From assembly GCF_947496075.1 (NCBI RefSeq), contig NZ_CANMBJ010000004.1, forward strand, positions 186,001 through 250,000: a DNA stretch of 64,000 nucleotides, written 5' to 3'. Below the pieces are notes generated by a model. The model was not told the origin of the DNA. It ran no database searches and worked only from the letters and a program-made list of their open reading frames with translations. The number at the start of each line of letters is the position of its first letter. The stretch's first letter is position 1. The DNA is from an uncultured Tateyamaria sp. (GTDB taxonomy: Bacteria > Pseudomonadota > Alphaproteobacteria > Rhodobacterales > Rhodobacteraceae). A program made the position numbers and the translations under genes. Of the stretch, positions 52,722 to 60,730 are shown one piece after another.

Positions 52722-53873
52722 TCACCCCGTCGTGCGGATTGCCATAATTCCAAGGAGGCCTGCAGCGCAGGTTAGTCCGGAACAGAATCCAACCCAGATG
52801 CCGGAGGCCCCAAGACCCATCGACTCGGCCAGAGCGATCCCGCCGTCCAACCCCACGGCCCAATAGCACGTCGTGCTGAGCACCATCGGCAGAACCGTTC
52901 GGCGAAGCCCGCGCAGGGCGCAGACGAACACGATCTACCAAGCGTCGAACACGAAGAATGGCGCGGTCCAAGGGAGCAGGGCAAGCATCAGCTCGCGCGC
53001 TTTGGGCGTGGTCTTTGCCCCAGAGAACAGCGTGACGGTCGCGTCCGCGAATACTGCTGCCGTCAGCCTGAGGACTGCGGCGGCCACCGCGGCCAGCCCA
53101 GCCCCGAGGCGCAGCAGACGGCGCACGTCACCACCTAACGTACCAACGGCGGCTAGCCGAGCCGACAGGACTTCACCCACGGCACCGGCAGCCGCGTAGT
53201 TCAGCTCCATCACTGCGAAGACGACTGTCCCCGCTGCCAGCCAGATCATCGAATGGAGGCCGAACATATAGAGGACAACGCCCAGGAGGACGCTTTCCAA
53301 TGCCTGTTGGGCACCTGCGGCCCAGCCAAGGCGGACGATCTCACGCGCGGTTCGCGGCACTGCGCGCATACGGACCGCATCGAAGCGTACGAGGCCCGCG
53401 CGAACAACACGGACCAAAAGGACTGCCGCCGCGATGGTGTTTACGCCGACAGTGGCCCAGGCCGCGCCGGCCACACCCAAACCGTCCCTGGATCCGATCC
53501 CGTGGACTAGCACGATGCTGCCCACGATGTTCCCCAGCACGATGCCTACCGACAGCAATGTGATGGCTCCGGTACGGCTGACAGCGTTCAGGACGTTTTT
53601 GAGCGCCGCGAACACCAGTGCCGGGAGTAGCGCCCAGGCCAGAACGCGAGCATAGGCGTCGAAGGTGGCGATCAGCTCGGTATCATATCCGCCGGTGGGA
53701 GTGTCGTGCAAGAACTGCGTCGTTCCGGTGATGGTGATTGTCGCGGCGGCATAGCCGACGGAAATGGCATGGTCTGGTGGATATCGACCCAAGACGAGTA
53801 TCGGGACTGACCCCATGAGATGGAGCGACGTTGTTGAGCTGGCCTTGCAATGGCCCGAAGTTAGCGAAGGCAT
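52722..53873 (-). pseudogene. MATE-family efflux transporter, broken
   Basis: The minus-strand frame encodes much of a multi-helix MATE transporter (YARVLAWALLPALVFAALKN, GLGVAGAAWATVGVNTIAAA, HSMIWLAAGTVVFAVMELNY) but it lacks the usual first helices, its start (MPSLTSGHCK) is unrelated, and an in-frame TAG at about 52933-52935 interrupts it after FFVFDAW. Beyond the stop the frame stays coding-like (VCALRGLRRTVLPMVLSTTC, to 52722). The stop replaces what is probably Gln. Truncated and nonsense-mutated: almost certainly non-functional. Confidence 0.8.
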
Positions 53874-54245
53874 CTCCTAACGTGAGTCATCGTTAAAACA
53901 CGCAAACGCCTTCTCACGCCGCACCGCGTGAAGGATGACAGTCTATTGTTGCTCGATGTAACTTCGAGACAGTCTCTTGGGGCTTTGGTCGCTTGTTCGC
54001 CATTCTTGGTCCCCCGTTTCCTAATCATGGCGGAGGACCAATTCAGTTTGGGAAGGCTCATGCCAGCGTCGGTGACCAAGTGTCGAGCTTCCAGCCCGCT
54101 GCAAACCTGGCAGATGAGCAAAAGACCGCAAGACAAGAAAATTGAGCGCGGTTAACCGCCCAAACACACATACAAAAGCGCCCGCACCTTCCGCGCACGC
54201 GCACATGCCTCTAATTCCAACAGTGCATTCACTTCGAGTAATGTG
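53874..54245. other. Gene-free stretch
   Basis: About 370 bp between the broken MATE gene and the unknown membrane protein. A minus-strand 91-codon frame (53861-54136) is open but has no recognisable family or ribosome binding site. No clear hairpin or repeat seen. Confidence 0.4.
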
Positions 54246-54938
54246 ATGAAAGCACACCAACGAAACAGTTATGTGACGTTATGGCGAGGGGAGATGGTCG
54301 CGCGAGCCAAGCACGTCCCGCAGTCCCTTGTGTTGCTGCTTTCAATAACTGCAATCGTTTGTCTGCTTTTCTTCGCAGCGTTGGTCCGTCCCTCGATCAT
54401 GCGCGAAGATAGCTTGGTCGAATCTGCCTCGGCGGCCCTTTTCCTATTCGCCAGTCTGCTTGCTTTCTGGACCTTGGCAACCCGGGACATGGCGTTCAAA
54501 CGCGATGTGCGGATGCTTCTCGGGGTCTCGTTGTTCTCGCTTCTTCTGTTTTTGAGTGAAGTGAGTTTTGGGGCACGCTTTTTTGATTTCGAGATGCCGC
54601 CAATGGAGGGTGGCGGGCAGTTTGATGGCGGGCATGATATTGCCATCATCCTGCTGAGGATGATGCTGAAAGGCGATGCGACATCGTTTGTCGTCGCGCT
54701 TTGCCTGCTGCTTGCTTTCATTGGTTTTCTGGCCGTGATCTACAAGGCACGCGATCCCATCCGGCGCTTCCTGCAAGATGACTTCCATTTCGCCCTCTTG
54801 CTTCATTTAGGTCTTTTGGCCTGTGGCGTTCTTTTGGACCTTGTGCCGTCTCGCAAAGTCTCTCTGCTGGAGGAAGCTGTCGAGTTCACCGCGTCGGTAA
54901 CGATTGTCTGGGCTTTGCTTATCTTCCGCCGTGTCTAG
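54246..54938 (+). CDS. Multi-helix membrane protein of unknown function
   Basis: 230 aa with about six membrane helices: about 26-47 (SLVLLLSITAIVCLLFFAAL), 60-78, 90-108 (MLLGVSLFSLLLFLSEVSFG), 148-167 (FVVALCLLLAFIGFLAVIYK), 180-199 and 212-228. Acidic loop SIMREDSLVESASAAL recurs in small membrane proteins I cannot place. ATG at 54246, or the later ATG at 54294 with GGGGAG upstream. No known family. Confidence 0.7.
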   Translation: MKAHQRNSYVTLWRGEMVARAKHVPQSLVLLLSITAIVCLLFFAALVRPSIMREDSLVESASAALFLFASLLAFWTLATRDMAFKRDVRMLLGVSLFSLLLFLSEVSFGARFFDFEMPPMEGGGQFDGGHDIAIILLRMMLKGDATSFVVALCLLLAFIGFLAVIYKARDPIRRFLQDDFHFALLLHLGLLACGVLLDLVPSRKVSLLEEAVEFTASVTIVWALLIFRRV

Positions 54939-55244
54939 TCTTGATGTCCCCAACCTCTCGAGACGCACAACAGTTGGAGTGAGCACACGCCCAGAACAGG
55001 CATAAGGCCGACGCACCATGGACAGTTTGCCAGACTGGGTCGTGGGCCGTTTGGTATCGGATCGCGCCGATCCGGGCACCGACCTGACATTCTGCCCAAA
55101 AACTGAGCCACTTGGGTGGGAATGATCAATCATAGCAGCGGCTTTTTGCGCAGCCGCGTCAGGAGCGGAATTAATGGTCGCTAAGCACCAACGTTGAAGA
55201 CATACACAAGCCAACTGGTGATACAACCTATAGGGGAGATTTGT
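54939..55244. other. Gene-free stretch upstream of the cellulase
   Basis: About 300 bp with no convincing gene. It must carry the promoter for the 34-codon ORF and cellulase. AGGGGAG lies about 55230-55238, just before ATG 55245. No operator or hairpin was read. Confidence 0.35.
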
Positions 55245-55349
55245 ATGGCAGCGCATTACACCAAAATGGTGCACGGCCACATGCCAGGCGCGGACGGCGA
55301 CGACCAGAGTGAAGTTGCAGCAACAGAATCAGGCGGAGGTCCCCAATGA
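55245..55349 (+). CDS. 34-codon ORF overlapping the cellulase start
   Basis: Encodes MAAHYTKMVHGHMPGADGDD then QSEVAATESGGGPQ. AGGGGAG lies six bases before its ATG, a better ribosome site than the cellulase has. Its TGA overlaps the cellulase ATG (ATGA at 55346-55349), so the two are translationally coupled. Possible leader peptide, or the 5' part of one cellulase gene joined by frameshift. It is acidic, Gly-rich at its end, and not similar to anything I recognise. Confidence 0.55.
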   Translation: MAAHYTKMVHGHMPGADGDDQSEVAATESGGGPQ

Positions 55350-57109
55350 TCAGTTTCGAGGTTGGCGATCGCTGGCAAGGCGGGTTCCTGGGTAAGATCA
55401 CAATCACCAACACAACCGACCAGATCATAGAAGACTGGTCTTTGGATTTTGACACCACTGGGTATTCGATCCGTGGTGCATGGGGTGGTGATCTGACTAT
55501 TCATGGCAATATGGCCAACTTTGAGGCCAAGGGCTGGACGACCGATATCGCCCCCGGTGAATCAATCACTTTCGGCTTTTCGGCCGTGGGCGGAGAACCC
55601 TTAGAACTGGGAAGCCTGGTTTTTGATGCGAATTTGGAAGATGGCAGCACGGTCAGGGTGCCTGAAGACGCCGAGCCCGCGGGCCAGATACCGACAACGG
55701 ATGATGACGGCGTCACACTTCCAGTCGGTGGAAACGACGGTGCGCCCTTTGGTGCAGCCGACTACGACGCCGTTCTGAACAAGTCCATGCAGTTTTACTA
55801 CGCCAACTATGCGGGCGAATTGCCGGACGATCACCCTATTTCATGGCGTTGGGATTCAACGCTTGATGACGGAGCGGAAGTCGGGCGCGATTTGTCGGGC
55901 GGCATGTTTGATGCGGGCGATCACGTGAAGTTCGGCTTGCCAATGGCGGGCACAGCCACAACCCTTGCCTGGGGTGGGCTCGAGTTTGAGGACGGATACA
56001 AAGACACGGGCGCCTATGACGCGCTCAGTGACCATTTGCGGCAGCTCAACGACTATTTCCTGAATGCCTATGACGACAAAGGCACGGCGGATCTGTCGGA
56101 CGACGTGTTCCACGCACAGGTGGGCGACGGCAACGACGACCACGCCTTCTGGGGCGCCCCAGAGGACATGTTGATGGACCGTCCCGTCTATTCTCTTGAT
56201 GCTGAAAACCCCGGAACAGAGGTCACCGCCCAAACGGCCGCCGCGATGGCCTCTGCGTCCATGTTCTTCCGCGCGCAAGGCGACACGGCCTACGCCGATG
56301 AGTTGCTCGAAAATGCCGTACAGTTGTTCGAATTCTCCGAGACGTATTTGGGAAGATACACGGACACCGTAACCGATGCCGCGCAGTTCTACTATTCTTG
56401 GAGCGGCTATGAGGACGAACTGTCATGGTCTGCGAACTGGCTGTATCAGGCGACCGGGGATGAGGCCTATCTGCAGAAATCCATAGACTACTACGTGGAG
56501 CCGAACACCCACTTTGCCTATGGCTGGGACAATATGAGCAACGGCACCACGCTCTTGCTGGCGCAGCAAACTGGGGATGCGCGCTATATTGATGATCTGG
56601 ACCGACATCTGGACTACTGGATGAACGACATCGCGACCACGCCCGGGACGGATACCAATGATGGCTTGGCCTGGATCGATCAGTGGGGCTCAAACCGCTA
56701 TGCGGCTAATACATCGCTTCTGGCCACAGTGCACGCGAAGCACATGGCTGAGGTCGATCCCGAGGGCAATGCGGATCGTGTCGAGGATTTGCTGGATTTC
56801 GCCTCCGATCAACTGGATTTCATGATGGGCGACAATCCGGATGGGCAGAGTTTTGTTGTCGGCTTCGGCGAAGACTTTCCGCTGAATCCGCACCATCGCG
56901 GTGCATCAGGCACAACGCATGTGGATGACCCCGCGCCGAACGCCTACATCCTCCATGGGGCGTTGGTCGGCGGCCCGGCCCGGAATGGCGACTATGACGA
57001 TGTGCGCACCAACTACGTCGAAAACGAAGTTGCAACGGACTACAACGCTGGTTTTTCGGGTGCATTGGCAGGCGTCTATGAGAGCCAGGTCTACGACATC
57101 TGGATGTGA
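55346..57109 (+). CDS. Glycoside hydrolase family 9 (endoglucanase) with N-terminal CBM2
   Basis: 587 aa. A cellulose-binding CBM2 begins immediately at the N-terminus (MISFEVGDRWQGGFLGKITI, about 1-100), a linker to about 138, then the GH9 catalytic domain: GGMFDAGDHVKFGLPM with Asp189/Asp192 (base and water positioning), NPHHRGAS, and EVATDYNAGFSGALAG with the acid Glu561. Hydrolyses beta-1,4-glucan. There is no signal peptide, which is odd for a cellulase; export route unknown. The upstream 34-codon ORF overlaps by ATGA. Confidence 0.92.
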   Translation: MISFEVGDRWQGGFLGKITITNTTDQIIEDWSLDFDTTGYSIRGAWGGDLTIHGNMANFEAKGWTTDIAPGESITFGFSAVGGEPLELGSLVFDANLEDGSTVRVPEDAEPAGQIPTTDDDGVTLPVGGNDGAPFGAADYDAVLNKSMQFYYANYAGELPDDHPISWRWDSTLDDGAEVGRDLSGGMFDAGDHVKFGLPMAGTATTLAWGGLEFEDGYKDTGAYDALSDHLRQLNDYFLNAYDDKGTADLSDDVFHAQVGDGNDDHAFWGAPEDMLMDRPVYSLDAENPGTEVTAQTAAAMASASMFFRAQGDTAYADELLENAVQLFEFSETYLGRYTDTVTDAAQFYYSWSGYEDELSWSANWLYQATGDEAYLQKSIDYYVEPNTHFAYGWDNMSNGTTLLLAQQTGDARYIDDLDRHLDYWMNDIATTPGTDTNDGLAWIDQWGSNRYAANTSLLATVHAKHMAEVDPEGNADRVEDLLDFASDQLDFMMGDNPDGQSFVVGFGEDFPLNPHHRGASGTTHVDDPAPNAYILHGALVGGPARNGDYDDVRTNYVENEVATDYNAGFSGALAGVYESQVYDIWM

Positions 57110-57410
57110 CGCCGTTCAAGATACCCGGATCAAGGATTTGTCATCACACTGGCCTGACCAGACGTGACTTACGATCCCTGTTCGCTTTTGCGGATGCGCC
57201 CGCCGACCTGTGAGCATGGAACATGCTGGGGCGGACAGGGTCGCAAATCTGTTTTCAGTCTCTCACTACAGAAATGGCTGAAATCTTAGCATATGCGCGG
57301 CCTGTCCGGCGGTCTGCTGCCGACCTGATATCGTTGGGGTTGCACCTATGTTTGGTGCATGGACCAGTGAAAACAACCTATTGCAACATCCGCTGGGCGA
57401 GGAAGTTTTC
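57110..57410. other. Gene-free stretch with a short hairpin
   Basis: About 300 bp between the cellulase and the sulfotransferase. GCACC/GGTGC (57342-57359) makes a short hairpin near the end. No gene seen; could be a promoter for the exopolysaccharide genes. Confidence 0.35.
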
Positions 57411-58343
57411 ATGACGCCAGACTTTATCATCGCAGGCGCACCGAAGTGCGGGACCACATCGCTTCATCAGATCCTGGACCAGCATCCGGACGCCTGGGTC
57501 GCAAGAAACGAGATCTATTTCTTCGATGCCGACGATCCGGTCGCCCATGGCGATTTCCTCGGCATTGACGGGGACGATTTATCATGGCGCCATCCAAGGG
57601 ATCCGGCCATGCGAAAGATGTATGAGAGCCGCTTTGCCGACGCGCCGCAGGATGCGCTGATCGGCGAGGATACCACGACCTACCTTATGTCCGACGTGGC
57701 CCCGTTCCGTATCAAAGCGGCCGATGACAAGGTGAAGGTGATCTTCATGCTGCGTGATCCGGTCAAGCGGGCGTTCTCGCAGTATTGGCACCTGCTGCGC
57801 AGCGGGCGCACCTGCGACTCCTTCGAAGCCGCCCTGAGCAGCGAGATGTCCATCGTTATGGGATCGACCTATGCGCCACGCTTGCGAAACTTTTACGCAG
57901 CTCTTGGGGAGAAGCGTGTCCATGTCGTTCTGTTCGAGGAATTCAAAGCCGATCAACAGGCCACACTTGACGGTTTGACTACATTTCTGGGCCTGTCCCC
58001 CATGTCGGTGGAGTCAGTTGAGACCTGGCACAACAGGACAAGATACCCGGCAAAAGCGGAGACGTTGCAGCGTCTCAACCATGTGGGCAGGCTACTGGTC
58101 CGGTATCGGTATGCGCGGCACTTCAAACGGCACGTGCCGTTGTCATCGCGTATCGGGCACAAGGCATATCGGCGCTGGTTTCGCTTTGTTTCAGAACGAG
58201 TGCTTACCCAAGATCACCCGCCTTCAGACATGCGAGCGAAAACACGCGCATATCTGTGTCAGCATCTTTCAGACCGCAATGCGGGGCTCTCTGATCTTCT
58301 TGGCAAGGATTTGAGCCAGTACTGGCAGGGGTTCACGGAATAA
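57411..58343 (+). CDS. Sulfotransferase
   Basis: 310 aa. 5'-phosphosulfate loop FIIAGAPKCGTTSLHQIL (PKCGTTSL at residues 11-18) and 3'-phosphate region KVIFMLRDPVKRAFSQYWH around 103-120. Transfers sulfate from PAPS, probably to a polysaccharide given the neighbours. Cytoplasmic or membrane-side. Start at 57411 has GAGGAAG upstream. First gene of the exopolysaccharide cluster. Confidence 0.92.
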   Translation: MTPDFIIAGAPKCGTTSLHQILDQHPDAWVARNEIYFFDADDPVAHGDFLGIDGDDLSWRHPRDPAMRKMYESRFADAPQDALIGEDTTTYLMSDVAPFRIKAADDKVKVIFMLRDPVKRAFSQYWHLLRSGRTCDSFEAALSSEMSIVMGSTYAPRLRNFYAALGEKRVHVVLFEEFKADQQATLDGLTTFLGLSPMSVESVETWHNRTRYPAKAETLQRLNHVGRLLVRYRYARHFKRHVPLSSRIGHKAYRRWFRFVSERVLTQDHPPSDMRAKTRAYLCQHLSDRNAGLSDLLGKDLSQYWQGFTE

Positions 58344-58517
58344 GGGAATGCCTAAAACCTGGGCAACAAATGCCCCTTGGCGGCAACAGGCGGCCAAATC
58401 GTGTTCAGGTCGGCAAGCTGTCGCGTATGTCCGGGGTTCGTGTTTGTTCGTGCCACCGCTGGACGGTATTTTTTTGGCACTTCCTTGCGATCCCTGCGCT
58501 TTTATGGATGTGGAAAA

Positions 58518-59315
58518 ATGCGAGCAATGCGTCGACGTCTAGGGCAGGTTTTCCTGTCAAAAGCTGCTCTTGCCGTTTGTCTGCTGATGCCCTTTGCCGG
58601 GTCGGCGCAAGAGGACACTTCCTTCTTCGAGCCATTCGATACCTTGGCAAAGAGCCGGTGGTTCATTTCCAGCGGCTGGGCCAATGGAGACCACCAGAGC
58701 TGTCTATGGCACCGGGATCGAGTTGCCATTGAAAACGGCAAGCTGTTGTTGTCGCTGACTGCGGATCCCAAGGAAGACCGGGATCTGAGCTGTGCCGAAA
58801 TCCAGACCCGCGATCGGTTTGGATATGGCACCTACGAGGCACGGATGAAGGTTCCATACGCAGAGGGGATGAACGCCAATCTTTTTACCTTTATCGGTGC
58901 GCCGCAGGAGCGCCCGCATAATGAGATTGATTTCGAGTTCATCGCGCCCCGCCAGCCCGCCCTGCAAACGAACTTCCACACGGCCGAGAGCAGCACCAAC
59001 GAGGAGGTGCATCGCACATCGGAGGACGACGGGTATCGTACATACTCTTTTATCTGGGAACCGGACCGTATTCGCTGGTTTATCGACGGCTCCCTGATCC
59101 GCGATCAGAGCGGCGGTGTCTTACCGGACGAACCGCAGAAAATTTATCTTAGCCTATGGTCCACTGACACTCTGATCGACTGGATGGGACGGTTCGATCC
59201 GGCGTCTGCCCCGCAGACATTGCAAGTGGACTGGATGGGGTTCACTGAGCTGGGCAGCGGCTGTGCTTTCGATGAGTCAGTGCTGTGCAATCCCGACGTG
59301 GACGCATCGCTGTGA
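58518..59315 (+). CDS. Glycoside hydrolase family 16 (ExoK-like endo-glycanase), secreted
   Basis: 265 aa with a signal peptide (MRAMRRRLGQVFLSKAALAV, cut near residue 30). The GH16 active site is NEIDFEFIAP with nucleophile Glu136, Asp138 and acid/base Glu140. Lies inside an EPS cluster, where such enzymes (for example ExoK) trim or depolymerise the exopolysaccharide to control its length. Standalone promoter possible in the 174-bp gap upstream. Confidence 0.9.
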   Translation: MRAMRRRLGQVFLSKAALAVCLLMPFAGSAQEDTSFFEPFDTLAKSRWFISSGWANGDHQSCLWHRDRVAIENGKLLLSLTADPKEDRDLSCAEIQTRDRFGYGTYEARMKVPYAEGMNANLFTFIGAPQERPHNEIDFEFIAPRQPALQTNFHTAESSTNEEVHRTSEDDGYRTYSFIWEPDRIRWFIDGSLIRDQSGGVLPDEPQKIYLSLWSTDTLIDWMGRFDPASAPQTLQVDWMGFTELGSGCAFDESVLCNPDVDASL

Positions 59316-59361
59316 GCGGACCCTGTCTCACCTGGCTTTGGCGCATTGGAGCACCAAGTGC

Positions 59362-60642
59362 ATGATGATCTCTCAGGCGCGCCTTGTGAATCCAGCCGAG
59401 AACACACTTTTCGCGGTGCCAGCGGTCGCGCTGTCCATGCTCGTTTTTGCCTATTCGGTGAATTTCGGTGCGATCTCGATCCTCGCGTTCTATGGCTGCT
59501 GGGCACTGCCTTTCCTGATCGCACCGAGAATCCTGCTCGCCCAGCCCAGGCCAGTCATGCTGCTGATAATCATGCCGTTCTTTTTCGGGCTTTCAACACT
59601 CTGGAGTGACGCGGCCGGGGCCACCTTGCGCGCCGCAATCCAATACACCATCACCTTCGGTGCGGGCTTGATTGCGGCGCGGATCGTGTCGCTTGGGAAC
59701 CTGGCGCTAGGCAGCATGATTGGTTGTATGCTGGTGCTGATCTATTCGATCATGCAAGGTGGTTATTCATACGACTATATCGACGGTGATTTCGCGTTTC
59801 GCGGCGCGTTTTCGTCAAAGAACCAGCTGGGCTATTTCGCGACGCTCACAATTCTCTTCTCGCTCTCGCTGATCTGGATCTTTCAGAGCATAAGCAGTGT
59901 TCAGCTTGTTGCTCTTCTCAGTGCCGGGCTTGGATTCGCAATGCTCTGGATGTCGGATTCTGCGACATCCTTGCTGTCGGCGATGGCTGCTTTTGGTGCG
60001 ATTGCTCTGATCGGAGGTGTCGTGCTCTTGCCGCCCCGCTTGCGTCGCGCTGCCGTGTTCATCATTGTGATCGGCGGTCTCGGAACTGGCCTTGCCGGTC
60101 TATTGCTTGGCGGATTTGATGCGGTGTTATCGGCGTTCGGCCGAGACACAAGCCTGACCGGGCGCACTTACCTGTGGAACCAGGCCCTTGAAATCGGTGG
60201 GCAGCAACCGCTTTTTGGCCTTGGCTACAACGCGTTCTGGACCCACGGGCGACCTGAAGCAGAAATGCTTTGGCAAGAGTTCTACATCACCGCGCGCACG
60301 GGGTTTCATTTCCACAACGCGCTGATCGAGACATATGTGGGCGTTGGCTTGGTGGGTCTCGCTCTTGTTGTGGGAATGTGCATATTGCTGTTCGTACTGC
60401 CGTTGCGCGCAGCTTTGCGGCCCGAAAACACGGCCTCCCTATTGTTGATTTTCGGTCTCTCGGTGCTCTTTCTGGTCCGCTCTGTGGCGGAGGTTGATTT
60501 CGTAACACCTCACACAGTGGGCACCTTCCTTGTCAGCTTCATTCTGATGCGGCTTCTTGATCGCCCGCAGCCTGTTCGTCGACGGGCTTTCCCGTCGGTC
60601 ACAGAGGTGCACTTCGTTTCCCAGCGCAGTGTGGTGCTATGA
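59362..60642 (+). CDS. ExoQ/O-antigen-ligase-like polysaccharide polymerase
   Basis: 426 aa, about 10-12 membrane helices. Begins MMISQARLVNPAENTLFAVP. The family region GRTYLWNQALEIGGQQPLFG (a short Wzy_C pattern), FHFHNALIETYVGVGLVGLA and QEFYITARTGFHFHNAL near the periplasmic loop match ExoQ-like proteins. Polymerises repeat units of the EPS. GGAG precedes the ATG at 59362. 88 bp to the chain-length protein with a strong hairpin between. Confidence 0.88.
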   Translation: MMISQARLVNPAENTLFAVPAVALSMLVFAYSVNFGAISILAFYGCWALPFLIAPRILLAQPRPVMLLIIMPFFFGLSTLWSDAAGATLRAAIQYTITFGAGLIAARIVSLGNLALGSMIGCMLVLIYSIMQGGYSYDYIDGDFAFRGAFSSKNQLGYFATLTILFSLSLIWIFQSISSVQLVALLSAGLGFAMLWMSDSATSLLSAMAAFGAIALIGGVVLLPPRLRRAAVFIIVIGGLGTGLAGLLLGGFDAVLSAFGRDTSLTGRTYLWNQALEIGGQQPLFGLGYNAFWTHGRPEAEMLWQEFYITARTGFHFHNALIETYVGVGLVGLALVVGMCILLFVLPLRAALRPENTASLLLIFGLSVLFLVRSVAEVDFVTPHTVGTFLVSFILMRLLDRPQPVRRRAFPSVTEVHFVSQRSVVL

Positions 60643-60677
60643 ACATGAAGCTATATCGAAAAGCTCCGACAAAGTCC

Positions 60678-60704
60678 TGCACGACTGCCTGCCTTAGTCG
60701 TGCA
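60678..60704 (+). promoter_or_regulatory. Perfect hairpin between polymerase and chain-length genes
   Basis: TGCACGACT (60678-60686), loop of nine, AGTCGTGCA (60696-60704). Perfect nine-pair stem with no U-run, 27 bp before the ATG of the Wzc-like gene. Could be an operator or an RNA element controlling the last genes. Confidence 0.5.
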
Positions 60705-60730
60705 CAGCCAGTGGTTTTGGAGAACCTGCG

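Noticed and set aside
53861-54136. 91-codon minus-strand frame upstream of the broken MATE gene
   Set aside because: No ribosome site, no known family and overlap with the pseudogene start.
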